Shown one piece after another: positions 35,679 to 45,333 of a DNA stretch of 64,000 nucleotides (position 1 is its first letter; each line of letters starts with the position of its first letter). The DNA lies in NCBI GenBank assembly GCA_943787435.1, contig CALSMK010000013.1, positions 1 through 64,000 on the forward strand. The letters run 5' to 3'. The position numbers and the translations under genes were made by a program. Origin of the DNA: an uncultured Flavobacteriales bacterium. Lineage in GTDB: Bacteria; Bacteroidota; Bacteroidia; Flavobacteriales_D; Sanyastnellaceae. The notes beneath the pieces are model-generated. The model had not been told where the DNA came from and searched no databases. It was given only the letters and a program-made list of their open reading frames with translations.

Positions 35679-36719
35679 TTATTGGGCAGCACGTTCATCG
35701 AGTTCTGCATTGATCAACCGCTGCAATCGCTCGAGTTCTTTTTTGCTCAAGTTGCGCTTCTCTTTTCCTCCGAAAACAGAAACACGCACGTACCTCTGAG
35801 GGTTCAAATAGAGGTCGTTGATGAGGTATTGCATTTCCTTGTTCGTGGCCATCAAGCCATCGTGAAGGCTGTCGCTTTTCAGAAGCTTACCCAAACTGCC
35901 CTCACCTGCATTCAAGCCTTGTAGCAAGCGATTGAGTTCTGCCACTGAAGCGTCTGCTCGTTTCAACGTGGTGGACAGTTGCAGGTCGGCCAGCGAATCA
36001 GAAATCTGGCTGAAGTTGCCCAGCGCATTGGACAAGGCCCCTTGCTGGCTGTTGACAAAGCCGGTCAAACTTTCCATGTTGTCGACAATGCCCTTCAAGG
36101 CGGACCTGTTTTCGGCGATGGTGAGGTCGAGGGTTTTGGATGTGCTTTCCAAATTCTCCATTGTCCGTTGAATGCTTTCAAAGGCTTTGGGCAGCCCTTG
36201 CGTCGCACTGTCTTGAAATACAGTTTGCAGGTTCAGAAGGATTTCATCCACGCCTGCGATCAGCTGATCGGTGCGCTGTCTCAAAGGGATAAGCTCTTGT
36301 TTGACAGACTCCGCAATGCCCATTTCGATTTCGGACGTCAGCGTGTCACCAGACTGAACGATGCCGCTTCCACGGCCGGCAATCAGGTCAATGGCCTTGG
36401 TCCCGAAGAGGTCATTGGAGACGATTCTCGCAACCGTTCCACGGGTCAATTGCAGGTTGGGCTGGTCAATGAGGAAGGTCACGTGAAGCGAGCCGTTTCC
36501 TTTGGCGTCAAAGTCGATACTCGACACTTGTCCCACCTTAAATCCATTGACAATCACCGGGTTGCTGACTGCAAGGCCATCTACACGCTCATAAATGGCA
36601 TGGAAGTCTTCGCCTCGGCCCAAAGGGTTAAAACCTTTGAGGTAATTCACACCCAACACGAGGATGCCTGCCCCGAGAAGGACGAGGATGCCGATTTTGA
36701 GTTCTTTGCCCCTTTGCAT
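35679..36719 (-). CDS. MCE-family (MlaD-like) lipid transport protein
   Basis: 346 residues: one N-terminal anchor helix (IGILVLLGAGILVLGVNYL), MCE domain about 38-115 (YERVDGLAVSNPVIVNGFKVGQV) and a long helical region to the end. MlaD-like proteins bind phospholipids in the periplasm with an ABC permease; no mlaE/mlaF is next to it. 14 bases after the amidase, as in other Flavobacteriia. Confidence 0.92.
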   Translation of the reverse strand: MQRGKELKIGILVLLGAGILVLGVNYLKGFNPLGRGEDFHAIYERVDGLAVSNPVIVNGFKVGQVSSIDFDAKGNGSLHVTFLIDQPNLQLTRGTVARIVSNDLFGTKAIDLIAGRGSGIVQSGDTLTSEIEMGIAESVKQELIPLRQRTDQLIAGVDEILLNLQTVFQDSATQGLPKAFESIQRTMENLESTSKTLDLTIAENRSALKGIVDNMESLTGFVNSQQGALSNALGNFSQISDSLADLQLSTTLKRADASVAELNRLLQGLNAGEGSLGKLLKSDSLHDGLMATNKEMQYLINDLYLNPQRYVRVSVFGGKEKRNLSKKELERLQRLINAELDERAAQ

Positions 36720-36733
36720 GCGTGATTCGCTCG

Positions 36734-37972
36734 TCAGTTTCCTGCTCTTTTCAGGGCGTCTTGAAGGGGGATTCGTTGATCTGCTTCAAAAGCCAAGACA
36801 AAGGCGTCTGGAAAACCATTCTCCCGCAAGTTATCGCGCATCTGGCAAGCTTTTGCATAAGAAGGCGTAGAGCCTACCCGGTACTTGTAAACGTTGCCGA
36901 TGGTTTGTTGAACCACTTCCGGAATTTCGTGTCCTTGATCGTCTTTGAGGGTTTCTCCAGAGCGGTTGCTCGCGGCTTGCACAGAAAAGCAAACCGAGGC
37001 TGTGCAGTCACCGGTGATCTCTTGGTGCCAAGCGGGTACGTCTTGGGCGATGGAAACTTCGACTGAGGGGTCAGGAGATGGGCTTTCAGGCTCTCCTTCT
37101 ACAGGGAGAGGGAAGTCCGTGTCCATGGCGGAGTTCAGGCTGAACCAATGTTGGGCATAAGACCTGAATGCCCGGAACAAGGCGCTGGCCATGTAGTCTT
37201 GTCCTTGTTCAGAACGAAGGAAGTCTTCTTCAGTGGGGTTGGTCAGAAACCCCAATTCCACCAACACACTCGGCATGTTGGCATAGGCGGTAACGTAGTA
37301 TCGGGCTTGCCGCACGCCTCGGTCTTTCCGACCCACACGATCGCGAAACTGGGTTTGGACCAGGTCGGCCAATTCCAGGCTTTTGTCCAAGTAAATCTGC
37401 TGTTTTAACGCCAGGGCAATGAAGGTGTCGGGGTCATCGGGGTCAAACCCCTTGGTGTCTTCCGGAGCGTCTTCGAAGAGCGCGGCGTTTTCTTTTTGCT
37501 CAATGCGCAGGCTTTCTTCGCTAATGTCCAAGCCCATGACAAAGCTTGAGCTGCCAGAGGCAGATGACTTCTTGAAACTGTCGCAATGGATGGACAGAAG
37601 AAGGTCGGCATTGGCTTCATTGGCGATTTTGACCCGACCTGGAACGGTGGGGTAGGTGTCTCCAGTGCGTGTCATGATCACCTTGACTTCGGGAACCCGC
37701 TCTTGGATGTAGGCCGCCGTCTTTTTGGCTACGGCCAGAGTGATGTCCTTTTCGGCGGTTTTGTAACGACCTGTACCCAAGTTGCCGGGGTCTTTTCCTC
37801 CATGGCCAGCATCAATCACCACTGTCATGGCCGGTTCAATGGGGCGTTCAAAAGCGCTGCCGACCAGCAAAACGGCCAGGCATCCCAAGGCCACAGTCGC
37901 ACTTTGGGACAGTGCAAAAGCCCTCTTCTTTAGGGCTTTCGGGTTGCAATGTTGGATGCTCTTGTCTTCCAT
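36734..37972 (-). CDS. N-acetylmuramoyl-L-alanine amidase
   Basis: 412 residues. N-terminal signal anchor (ATVALGCLAVLLVGSA), Amidase_3 domain about 50-280: VVIDAGHGGKDPGN with the zinc His, SIHCDSF with the second His, and VLVELGFLTNPTEEDFL with the catalytic Glu. The C-terminal ~80 residues (YKYRVGSTPSYAKACQMRDNL) look like a SPOR domain for binding denuded glycan. Cleaves peptides from peptidoglycan at division. First gene of the minus-strand run. Confidence 0.93.
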   Translation of the reverse strand: MEDKSIQHCNPKALKKRAFALSQSATVALGCLAVLLVGSAFERPIEPAMTVVIDAGHGGKDPGNLGTGRYKTAEKDITLAVAKKTAAYIQERVPEVKVIMTRTGDTYPTVPGRVKIANEANADLLLSIHCDSFKKSSASGSSSFVMGLDISEESLRIEQKENAALFEDAPEDTKGFDPDDPDTFIALALKQQIYLDKSLELADLVQTQFRDRVGRKDRGVRQARYYVTAYANMPSVLVELGFLTNPTEEDFLRSEQGQDYMASALFRAFRSYAQHWFSLNSAMDTDFPLPVEGEPESPSPDPSVEVSIAQDVPAWHQEITGDCTASVCFSVQAASNRSGETLKDDQGHEIPEVVQQTIGNVYKYRVGSTPSYAKACQMRDNLRENGFPDAFVLAFEADQRIPLQDALKRAGN

Positions 37973-37996
37973 GGTCTTTCAACACGGGAATCTATC

Positions 37997-38004
37997 TAGA
38001 TTTG
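37997..38004 (+). promoter_or_regulatory. Candidate lptD -7 box
   Basis: TAGATTTG, a perfect match to TAnnTTTG, in the divergent spacer between amidase and lptD; a TTTC at 37977-37980 could serve as -33. Leader of about 90 bases. Confidence 0.4.
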
Positions 38005-38101
38005 ACAGGCCTTTGGGTGCAATTGCACTTCAAATTTGCGCCCTGCGTTGTTGGAAAGCGTCCAAGTATACCGTCTCTTCGATTTTCGCGTTGTCTCACG
38101 C

Positions 38102-41100
38102 ATGCACAACGCGGTGCGCTGCACTTTTCTTTTGTCTGTTTTCTTGATTTTGGGCTGGCGCTCGTCGGCTCAGCCGGTGGAGGTTCGAATTCTTCAAGCC
38201 GATGAAGTCAGCAGGGACCCCGATGTGGTGGAGGGGCAACGGTTGATTGGCCACGTGATGCTGGCCGTGGGGTCCGCAGAAGTGGCCTGCGACAGCGCTT
38301 GGCGGTATCCAGAAGGCCTGTTTCGCCTCATGGGACATGTCGTGGCCCAGGATGGAGCAGTGGACATGTTGGGGGATGAATTGGTGCTCTATCCCGATAG
38401 CGGTGTGGGCACCATGACCGGAAGGACGGTTCAGCTTTTGGACAACACCCAACCTGACGATGTGCGGACCTTGCTCACGGAGCAAGTCACCTATGATTTT
38501 AGAAAGGGGAGGGCTCGGTTTTCAGGTGGTGGGGTGATGACCACTTCCCAAGAGCGGGTTGAAAGCCGCGGTGGAACCTTTGATCGCGATGCGCGCAGGA
38601 TGGAATTCCAAGGGGATGTGCAGCTTGCCGTGGACACAATCGAGGTGACCGCAGAGCGTTTGGGGTACCGCCCCGATGACCGCAAGTTGGACTTTCCAAC
38701 CCAGGCGCAGGTGAGGCACCCTTCAGGGGGCGTGGATTGCGCGCAGGGTGAATGGAACCTCGATGGTGGGCAAGGTTGGTTTGTGGGAACAACTGAAACG
38801 CCCGCTGTATTCATGGACGGGTCTTTGCGGGTGGAAGGAGACAGTTTGGTCATGACCGACAGCTTGGGTTATGCCTTTGGCAGGGTGGCCATGCTGGATA
38901 CGCTAGGCACTTACACATTGAACGCCGACACAGCCCGGTTTTCAAGGGCTGGAGAACAGACTGACACCTTGGGGTCGGCGGTGATTCTTCGCGGAAAAGC
39001 CACAGCGTGGTTGATGGAGGGTGAGACGCCGTTGGAAGTGAAAGGCCCTGCCTTGGACATCGGAGAAAATCAGGATGGCAAGACCCTGGTTGCGGACGAG
39101 GGTGCGGTCCTTCATTTTGACGAAGTCACCGCAGCTGCGCAAAGGTTGAGTTGGTCGGAAGCCAGCGAAGAGGTGACGTTGGATGGCTCCCCCGTGATGT
39201 GGAATGGCGAAGACCAGCTGACTGGAGATTCCATCCGTCTGTTTTTGGCCAATGGAAAGCCGGATAGACTGGAGGTCAGGGGACATTCGTTTTTGGTGAG
39301 CCCCTCTGCGTCGGGTTTCCCGCATCAATTGACCGGCAGAGACTTGGATGGTGCGTTCTCGGGAGGGCGGCTTGAGTCCTTGGTGATGAGGGGCAATGGC
39401 AGGACCTTGTATTTCGCCGATCCAGACAGCGCTGCCATTGCGGAGGCCATTCGAGACAGTTTGCCCGCGCCTTTGCCTCAAGCGAATCGGGCGGTGTGCA
39501 CGGAAATCCGGATGAGTTTGGACACGACCGGTCTAAATGCCATCACCTTGCTCAAGGCACCTGCAGGCGAGTTTGCCAACTTGGTTGACCTGGGCAAAAG
39601 CCCAATTGATGGCGCGCCTGACGCCGCACATCTGCCTGGTTTTGAGGAAAGATTGCGCCCTTCGAAAGAGGTGCATCCGCCGCGTGATGATCATCCGTCG
39701 CCGGTGGTTTTCATGGAGGCTTGGGTCCCGCCTTCAGATTCGCTGTTGCCCGCTGGGGAGGCGTCCATTGTGTACCGGTCCAACGACAGCATTGTTTTTC
39801 ATGTTCGGGACGAGCAAGTGGCTTTGTTTGGCGACGCTGAAGTCGAAACAGCTGGCATCGAGTTGCAGGCGGCACGCATCGATTACTATGCCGGCGATAG
39901 AGAGATTGAGGCGGCGGGTATACCTGACAGCACAGGCACCCTGACGGGCAGGCCGGTGTTCACGCAAGGGGGGAAGTCCTTCACCCAAGATGGCCTTCGT
40001 TATGATTTGGAAAGCCGAAAGGGCTTGAGTCAACATGCGCTCACGCAAGAAGGGGAGTTGACCTTTCACGCGGATCGGGCCAAGCGATTTCCGGATGGGC
40101 GCATCTTTTTGAAAGGAGGAAAATTCACCACGTGCGATGCCCCCAATCCGCACTTTCATTTTCATTTGACGCGCGGACTTCTGATTCCCGACGAGAAAGT
40201 GGTCAGCGGCCCCATGTTCGTGAAGGTGCGGAACATTCCCCTGCCGGTGGGGCTCCCGTTTTTCTGGTTTCCTCAAAAGGACGAGAGAAGCCGCGGCTTG
40301 ATTTTCCCCAGTTTTGGAAATGGCCAAGACCTCGGTTTTTTCATCAAGGACTTGGGTTGGTATGAGCCTCTGGGAGAGCATTGGGACGCCAGACTCCAGG
40401 GGGATTTGTACAGCCGAGGGACTTGGCGTTTGGCAGGAACGGCTCAGTACCGATACCGATATCGCTTCAATGGCAATTTCCAGTTGTCCCGTTCCAGCAT
40501 TGTTTCAGGAGGGACGGCAGGTGATCCAGGGGCTTCCCGAAGAACCGAGTTTTTCGTGCGGTGGAGCCACAGTCAAGATCCCAAAGCACGACCGAATGGA
40601 CGCTTCAATGCCAACGTGAATTTTGGTTCAAGCGGAAACTTCCGGTCTCAACTCAACAGCTCTCAGGAGGACTTTCTGTCCAATACGTTCTCTTCCAGCA
40701 TCAACTACAACGCTTCGATCCCGGGAAAACCGGTCAGTGTGACCGCAACAGCTCGCCACAACCAAAACAGCAGCACAGGCCGTGTGGACCTCGTTGTGCC
40801 TTCTGTGGGCATCAATGTGAGTCGCTTTGAGCTGCCGTTATCCAAGCTGTTCGCTCCAGATGCTGTCACGCGCAAATGGTATGACAGGATAGGAATGACC
40901 TATGCCTTGAAGACCGAGCAAAGGGTCAGCGGTTTGGACAGCACGCTTTTTGATGAAGGGATTGCAGGGCTCATTGACCGCGCCACATCTGGGGTCAAGC
41001 ACACCGCCACGGCATCCACTCAGATCAAGGCGGGCTTTGTGAGTTTAACGCCAAACGTCTCCTACAATGGCTACTGGAATTTTGCAGCCTTGGACAAAGC

Positions 41101-42073
41101 GGTCAGTTTGGATGTTCCAGACAGCGTGGTGACTGACACCTTGCGCGGTTTTTATGCCGATGGCGATTGGCGGTTGGGGGTCAGTGCCAACACCAAGTTT
41201 TACGGGACATTCAACAACCGAGGCGATGGCAACCTGAGGGCCATTCGACACGTGATCACCCCTCAGGTGGGCTTCAGCTACAACCCTGCATTCCAGCGCC
41301 GCGATACGGTTGTAGGCATCGATGGCAGCGTCCTGGAAGTCTATGACCCACTGGCACCGGGACTGTACACGCCCTCTGAATTGGGGGCACAAGGGTCTTT
41401 GAATTTCACCTTGAACAACAACCTCGAGGCCAAGGTCCGGGACAAGGATGGTGAGCTGAGAAAGGTCAGGTTGATTGACAATTTGTCTATCCGGGCCAGC
41501 CACAATTTGCAAGCCGATTCATTGCGTTGGAGCGACATCACGGGCTCGGGCTTTACCACATTGGCCGGACGTTTCCCCGTCAATATTGGTTTTGCGCACA
41601 GCATCTACGCTCGGGACTCCTCGGGCGCCAAACTGGATCGATTCCTTTGGGAAGATGGAGGGAGTCCATTGCGCCTAAAGCGGGCCAATGCCTCCGTGAA
41701 TGCCAGCTGGACAGGACAGGGAAAGTTTCCATGGAGCCTTCGCACAGGTTACACCATGAGGCTCCAGCGCAATTGGAGAGCGGATGTGCAGCAAGACACC
41801 ACCATCCTGTCTCAGAACTTGACGCTCAATGGAAATGTGACCCTGTTCGAGGACTGGCGTCTCACCGTGGGGTCCGGGTATGACTTTTCAGCCAAGGACT
41901 TCACCAACACCCAAGTGAACCTGATGTGGGACTTGCATTGCTGGGAGTTTTCGGCGCGATGGATTCCGTTTGGAATCCAAAAAAGCCTTCAGATTCGATT
42001 GGCCGTTAAAGCGTCGATGCTCAAAGACGTGAAGATCGACAAGCGGTTCCAGGGGTCAGGTTTAATTCGCTGA
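38102..42073 (+). CDS. lptD: LptD/OstA-like outer-membrane LPS assembly protein
   Basis: 1324 residues from ATG 38102 (MHNAVRC); in-frame TTG 38036 is less likely because the signal peptide (FLLSVFLILGWRSSA) fits the ATG. The first ~600 residues are repeated OstA/LptA-like beta-jellyroll segments (VTYDFRKGRARFSGGG, DGLRYDLESRKGL and similar); then PHFHFHLTRGLLIPDEKVVSGP and FPQKDERSRGLIFPSFG, the LptD-type entry to a C-terminal barrel of about 550 residues. Much larger than the ~780-residue proteobacterial protein, as usual in Bacteroidota. Inserts lipopolysaccharide in the outer leaflet. Confidence 0.88.
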   Translation: MHNAVRCTFLLSVFLILGWRSSAQPVEVRILQADEVSRDPDVVEGQRLIGHVMLAVGSAEVACDSAWRYPEGLFRLMGHVVAQDGAVDMLGDELVLYPDSGVGTMTGRTVQLLDNTQPDDVRTLLTEQVTYDFRKGRARFSGGGVMTTSQERVESRGGTFDRDARRMEFQGDVQLAVDTIEVTAERLGYRPDDRKLDFPTQAQVRHPSGGVDCAQGEWNLDGGQGWFVGTTETPAVFMDGSLRVEGDSLVMTDSLGYAFGRVAMLDTLGTYTLNADTARFSRAGEQTDTLGSAVILRGKATAWLMEGETPLEVKGPALDIGENQDGKTLVADEGAVLHFDEVTAAAQRLSWSEASEEVTLDGSPVMWNGEDQLTGDSIRLFLANGKPDRLEVRGHSFLVSPSASGFPHQLTGRDLDGAFSGGRLESLVMRGNGRTLYFADPDSAAIAEAIRDSLPAPLPQANRAVCTEIRMSLDTTGLNAITLLKAPAGEFANLVDLGKSPIDGAPDAAHLPGFEERLRPSKEVHPPRDDHPSPVVFMEAWVPPSDSLLPAGEASIVYRSNDSIVFHVRDEQVALFGDAEVETAGIELQAARIDYYAGDREIEAAGIPDSTGTLTGRPVFTQGGKSFTQDGLRYDLESRKGLSQHALTQEGELTFHADRAKRFPDGRIFLKGGKFTTCDAPNPHFHFHLTRGLLIPDEKVVSGPMFVKVRNIPLPVGLPFFWFPQKDERSRGLIFPSFGNGQDLGFFIKDLGWYEPLGEHWDARLQGDLYSRGTWRLAGTAQYRYRYRFNGNFQLSRSSIVSGGTAGDPGASRRTEFFVRWSHSQDPKARPNGRFNANVNFGSSGNFRSQLNSSQEDFLSNTFSSSINYNASIPGKPVSVTATARHNQNSSTGRVDLVVPSVGINVSRFELPLSKLFAPDAVTRKWYDRIGMTYALKTEQRVSGLDSTLFDEGIAGLIDRATSGVKHTATASTQIKAGFVSLTPNVSYNGYWNFAALDKAVSLDVPDSVVTDTLRGFYADGDWRLGVSANTKFYGTFNNRGDGNLRAIRHVITPQVGFSYNPAFQRRDTVVGIDGSVLEVYDPLAPGLYTPSELGAQGSLNFTLNNNLEAKVRDKDGELRKVRLIDNLSIRASHNLQADSLRWSDITGSGFTTLAGRFPVNIGFAHSIYARDSSGAKLDRFLWEDGGSPLRLKRANASVNASWTGQGKFPWSLRTGYTMRLQRNWRADVQQDTTILSQNLTLNGNVTLFEDWRLTVGSGYDFSAKDFTNTQVNLMWDLHCWEFSARWIPFGIQKSLQIRLAVKASMLKDVKIDKRFQGSGLIR

Positions 42074-42090
42074 CCCTGAGTCATTTGACC

Positions 42091-42258
42091 CTACTTGGAA
42101 AGGGTCCGTATGGCCAGGTAAATCAAGCACAACAGGAACACCGTCATTGACACTTTGTTGATGCCGTGCATCACCCGTAGGTTGACGCCTTCTCCTTCCG
42201 ATTTCCGAAACAGGTTCAGCGGATTCGCGTAGTGGAGGATTTTACGTAGAATGGCCAT
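42091..42258 (-). CDS. DUF6728-like small membrane protein
   Basis: 55 residues from ATG 42258 (MAILRKILHYANPLNLFRKS) with one C-terminal helix (VSMTVFLLCLIYLAIRTL). The form, a polar first half with R-K-x-G-like region and N-K-V-S before the helix, and the position beside RidA and lptD, agree with small Flavobacteriia membrane proteins classed as DUF6728. Function unknown. Confidence 0.6.
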   Translation of the reverse strand: MAILRKILHYANPLNLFRKSEGEGVNLRVMHGINKVSMTVFLLCLIYLAIRTLSK

Positions 42259-42300
42259 GATGGAGGGTTGGGTGTATGACAGATGAAGGGGGCAATCGGT

Positions 42301-42651
42301 TCAATCGCAGGCAACCGCGCTGATTTCGACCCGAGCTTGTTTGGGCAGTCCTGCCACAAAAACAGCTTCCCGTGCCGGCAATGGGTCGGCAAATCGAGAG
42401 CGATAAGCCAGGTCCATTTCTGCGTAGTCTCTGGGGTCAATCATAAAAACAGTGGTTTTGACCACGTGGTTTAAGCTGGAGTTGGCTTGGCCAAGAACTG
42501 CTTCTAAGTTGTCAATGGCTTGGTGGACTTCCTCCGCAATGGAGCCACTTAAAAGTTCTCCTGTTTCCGCCACGAGGGGGATCTGACCACTGCAATAAAC
42601 GGTGGTTCCAGAACGACGAAATGGGCTGTAGCTGGCAATGGGCTCTGACAT
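42301..42651 (-). CDS. ridA: RidA family deaminase
   Basis: 116 residues from ATG 42651 (MSEPIASYSPFRRSG). VYCSGQIPLVAETGEL, SLNHVVKTTVFMID and the final PAREAVFVAGLPKQARVEISAVA match RidA/YjgF; the Arg in PAREAV binds the imine carboxylate. Removes reactive enamines and imines formed by PLP enzymes. Divergent from pabA with 37 bases between starts. Confidence 0.95.
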   Translation of the reverse strand: MSEPIASYSPFRRSGTTVYCSGQIPLVAETGELLSGSIAEEVHQAIDNLEAVLGQANSSLNHVVKTTVFMIDPRDYAEMDLAYRSRFADPLPAREAVFVAGLPKQARVEISAVACD

Positions 42652-42676
42652 GGTGCAAGTATCGGTCGGTTCTTCG

Positions 42677-42684
42677 AACCTTTG
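42677..42684 (+). promoter_or_regulatory. Putative -7 box abutting pabA start
   Basis: AACCTTTG, seven of eight positions, then TGAC, then ATG 42689. Confidence 0.4.
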
Positions 42685-42688
42685 TGAC

Positions 42689-43279
42689 ATGAGTGCGCTT
42701 CGGATTCTTTTGGTGGACAACCGCGATTCATTCACGTGGAATTTGGCACATGACCTGGAGCGCTTTGGAGCTGAAGTCTCTGTGCGTCAAGCGGCAGACT
42801 GCAGTGAAGGGGATGCCATTGGGTTCGACGGCATTGTGCTGTCGCCCGGGCCTGGCCTGCCTTCGGAGAGTGAGGGCTTGATGAAGTTGGTGGCGGATTG
42901 GGCGCCTCGCATGCCCATGCTGGGGGTTTGCCTTGGGCTGCAGGCATTGGTGGAATGGAGTGGCGGCAGTCTCAGGCAGATGGGATCTGTCCGACATGGA
43001 ATGGCGGGCACAGCAAAACGACTGGCAGATGACGACCTTTTGTTGGGCGAATTGAGTCTCTGTTTTCAAGTGGGTCATTACCACAGTTGGTGCGCCGACA
43101 GATCCCAGCTTCCGGATGATTGGGAGGTGACAGCGGAGGTGGAGAGTGAGCCGGACATTGTCCTTGCGATGCGCCACCGTTCATTGCCATTGAATGCTGT
43201 GCAGTTTCATCCTGAAAGTGTATTGACACCTGACGGCAGGCACATTTTAAAAGCGTGGCTGAACAGTTTGCAGCCATAA
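42689..43279 (+). CDS. pabA: Anthranilate / aminodeoxychorismate synthase glutaminase component
   Basis: 196 residues from ATG 42689. Class I glutamine amidotransferase: LLVDNRDSFTWNLAHDL, oxyanion region SPGPGLP, nucleophile Cys in GVCLGLQALVEW, and catalytic HPES near the C-terminus. Supplies ammonia to PabB or TrpE; no partner gene lies nearby, so pabA or trpG cannot be told apart. -7-like AACCTTTG (42677-42684) ends four bases before its ATG. Confidence 0.88.
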   Translation: MSALRILLVDNRDSFTWNLAHDLERFGAEVSVRQAADCSEGDAIGFDGIVLSPGPGLPSESEGLMKLVADWAPRMPMLGVCLGLQALVEWSGGSLRQMGSVRHGMAGTAKRLADDDLLLGELSLCFQVGHYHSWCADRSQLPDDWEVTAEVESEPDIVLAMRHRSLPLNAVQFHPESVLTPDGRHILKAWLNSLQP

Positions 43280-43307
43280 AAAAAGGCGCCAATTGGCGCC
43301 TTTTTTT
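43278..43307. terminator. Bidirectional intrinsic terminator
   Basis: AAAAGGCGCC-AATT-GGCGCCTTTT, perfect 10-bp arms with T-runs on both strands. Between convergent pabA and the lipoprotein gene. Confidence 0.93.
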
Positions 43308-43325
43308 GTCAGTTGTGGGGAAGAA

Positions 43326-43898
43326 TCAGTTGCCGAGTTTGTCCATTTCTTCTTGGAACGTCTCTTTGAACCGCTCGTAGTTGTATTCGGCCATGATGCG
43401 CTCGTCCTCTGAAATCTTCTCGTTGTATTTCGAAGCGAACTTCTCGCCGCTCAATTCAAGAGAAACGTAAGAGACATAGACTCCATCTTCCTTTTGGGTC
43501 AGCTTTTCGCAGATCGCGATGGCCCCCCGCAACTCTTGATCCACAACTGACCTTGACAGTTCATTGAAGGATTCAGTGGCCTCTTCGCGGTTGTTGAATT
43601 CCGTGCTGGAGACGTAGTTGTCGGTCACTGCTTTGATCGTGGTGCTCACGGTTTTGGCCAAACGAGACTCGGCATTTGAGCGCGCCTTTTTCTTGGCAAT
43701 CTCACGGTCTTGGCTCTCGCCAGTGGCACTGGAGCGGAAATGCTTGCTGTCGCTTTGGTAAGCGCTTCCTGTGCAGAACTCAACAATTTCTACCTCACCT
43801 GTTGGCTTGGCAATGTCCTTGTTCTTTTTGCATCCAGTGGAGAGGATGGAAAGGCCGAGAACGAGGCCCGTCATAGCAAATGTGGTAATTCGAGTCAT
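43326..43898 (-). CDS. Small LPP20-like lipoprotein
   Basis: 190 residues from ATG 43898 (MTRITTFAM). Lipobox LSILSTGC at about 16-23, then CKKNKDIAKP. A helical core REIAKKKARSNAESRLAKTVSTTIKAVTDNY and a strand with YVSYVSLELSGEKFA resemble LPP20-type domains (A-rich helix plus aromatic strand). Last of a three-lipoprotein minus-strand set. Function unknown. Confidence 0.7.
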   Translation of the reverse strand: MTRITTFAMTGLVLGLSILSTGCKKNKDIAKPTGEVEIVEFCTGSAYQSDSKHFRSSATGESQDREIAKKKARSNAESRLAKTVSTTIKAVTDNYVSSTEFNNREEATESFNELSRSVVDQELRGAIAICEKLTQKEDGVYVSYVSLELSGEKFASKYNEKISEDERIMAEYNYERFKETFQEEMDKLGN

Positions 43899-43953
43899 GG
43901 TGTGATTGTTGTTTGTGTACAAATGGGTAAATGCCAATATCGTGCCAACTTAT

Positions 43954-45333
43954 TCAATGGATGGAACGAATCAATTCTAATCCTTGATTTTTTTCAATGG
44001 CTTCGGCGGCATTGGACAAGGCCAACTGAAAGGCGGCTTGAGGGTCAAGTTGAACCCCTTTCACCCTGTCCAGGGCAACTTCTTTCAGAAGTCTGCCTTC
44101 AAAGGTCTTCAGGGAAATGGCACCTGTGATGTAGGCCGTATGGAAGTTGCCAAAGTCACCAGAAGGGGTTCTTCGCTCAACGCGCAGATCAAATTCGATT
44201 TGGTAATCGGCCGTTTCTGTTGCGGAATGCACCGCGAAACCTTCATCCAAAAGCACGGTTCTCAGCGCTTGAATAAGCGGTGCGTGATCCCCTTCATTCA
44301 GGCCTGTGTTTGGCGATGGAGCCAATTGAAAGGAGGGCATTTCCACCCTGATGGGAAGGCGGACATTGGAGGTGTTGATGTCGCCTACCAGCTCTGAAAC
44401 GATCGTGGGGATGGATGCCGACTTGAAGAGCCGATTCAAATCCACAGATGCTGTGAAGTTCGGATTGGGTCGGTTCGGAGAGACGCCTTCAATCAAGGCA
44501 ACGAGAACGCCTTCGTCATCTGTGAATTCCGTGGCTTTCTTCCTGTACGTCCCATTGTGGTATTGGTATTCGATGGGAATCGATGGGGCGAATTCTCCTT
44601 CATGTGTGGCATGAATGCCCAAGGGGAATTTAAAATGGTTGTCCGCCTCAAGAACCACCTGCTCAAGGGCGGGTTCGAGTTCGATCGTCCGAAGAACGTC
44701 GCGCATGCGCCGAATCAAGTGAGGCTCCAAGCTGATGGTCCTCCCTTGATGTTCGGCTTGGTTGACTTCATTCCAAAACTCTTCCAGATTCAAAACCCCG
44801 GTGCTCCAGTGGTTGAGTGCACTGGGGATGCGTCCTGATTTCAAGTCTGACTCTCCAGCTTCAAGTTCATCCATGGCGGAAGCAATGGCCTCGGCTTGTC
44901 GGGCTTTTCTGGCAGCGGCATGCTTGGCTTTGTTGAGCCTGTAATAGACATGACAACCCGAGACGCCCTCCCAAACATCAATCACTTCGAACCCTGCGAT
45001 TCGCTCTTCTGAACGGCTGGTAATGGTGCTGGTGAATTCCTCTTTCACGTGCCCGTTTTTCTCTTCACTTTCGAGCAAGGAGGCACTTTCAACCCGCAAG
45101 GAAATTTCTCCAGCCAAATCGGCAGCCGCCCTTTCCTTGGCACTTCGAAGTGCTTCGCCGGGAACGGAGTTTGGAGACGCGCTGCCAATTCCGATGTAAT
45201 GGCTGGGTGAAATGGGCCGCGCTGTGACCCACGATGGAGCAGGCTCCTCCTGAATCGAGCGGCTGGATGAGCAGCCCGAAAAAAACAGCAAGGCAGAAAT
45301 GCCCAGGCAGGAGAGGAGATGCAGCTTGCTCAT
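43954..45333 (-). CDS. LPP20-family lipoprotein
   Basis: 459 residues. Lipobox ALLFFSGC, then the LPP20 pattern PSWVTARPISPSHYIGIGSA, ALRSAKERAAADLAGEISLRV and a strand GCHVYYRLNK. The C-terminal ~200 residues contain a separate domain (QALRTVLLDEGFAVHSATETADYQIEFDLRVERR) like curli/CsgG-type or LptE-like assembly modules. Overlaps the upstream TPR/CsgG-like gene by four bases. Predicted outer-membrane lipoprotein; partner in the same complex is inferred. Confidence 0.75.
   Translation of the reverse strand: MSKLHLLSCLGISALLFFSGCSSSRSIQEEPAPSWVTARPISPSHYIGIGSASPNSVPGEALRSAKERAAADLAGEISLRVESASLLESEEKNGHVKEEFTSTITSRSEERIAGFEVIDVWEGVSGCHVYYRLNKAKHAAARKARQAEAIASAMDELEAGESDLKSGRIPSALNHWSTGVLNLEEFWNEVNQAEHQGRTISLEPHLIRRMRDVLRTIELEPALEQVVLEADNHFKFPLGIHATHEGEFAPSIPIEYQYHNGTYRKKATEFTDDEGVLVALIEGVSPNRPNPNFTASVDLNRLFKSASIPTIVSELVGDINTSNVRLPIRVEMPSFQLAPSPNTGLNEGDHAPLIQALRTVLLDEGFAVHSATETADYQIEFDLRVERRTPSGDFGNFHTAYITGAISLKTFEGRLLKEVALDRVKGVQLDPQAAFQLALSNAAEAIEKNQGLELIRSIH

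Noticed and set aside
42689-43279. Assignment as trpG
   Set aside because: No trp genes nearby; sequence alone does not separate TrpG from PabA, so the neutral call is kept with pabA symbol.
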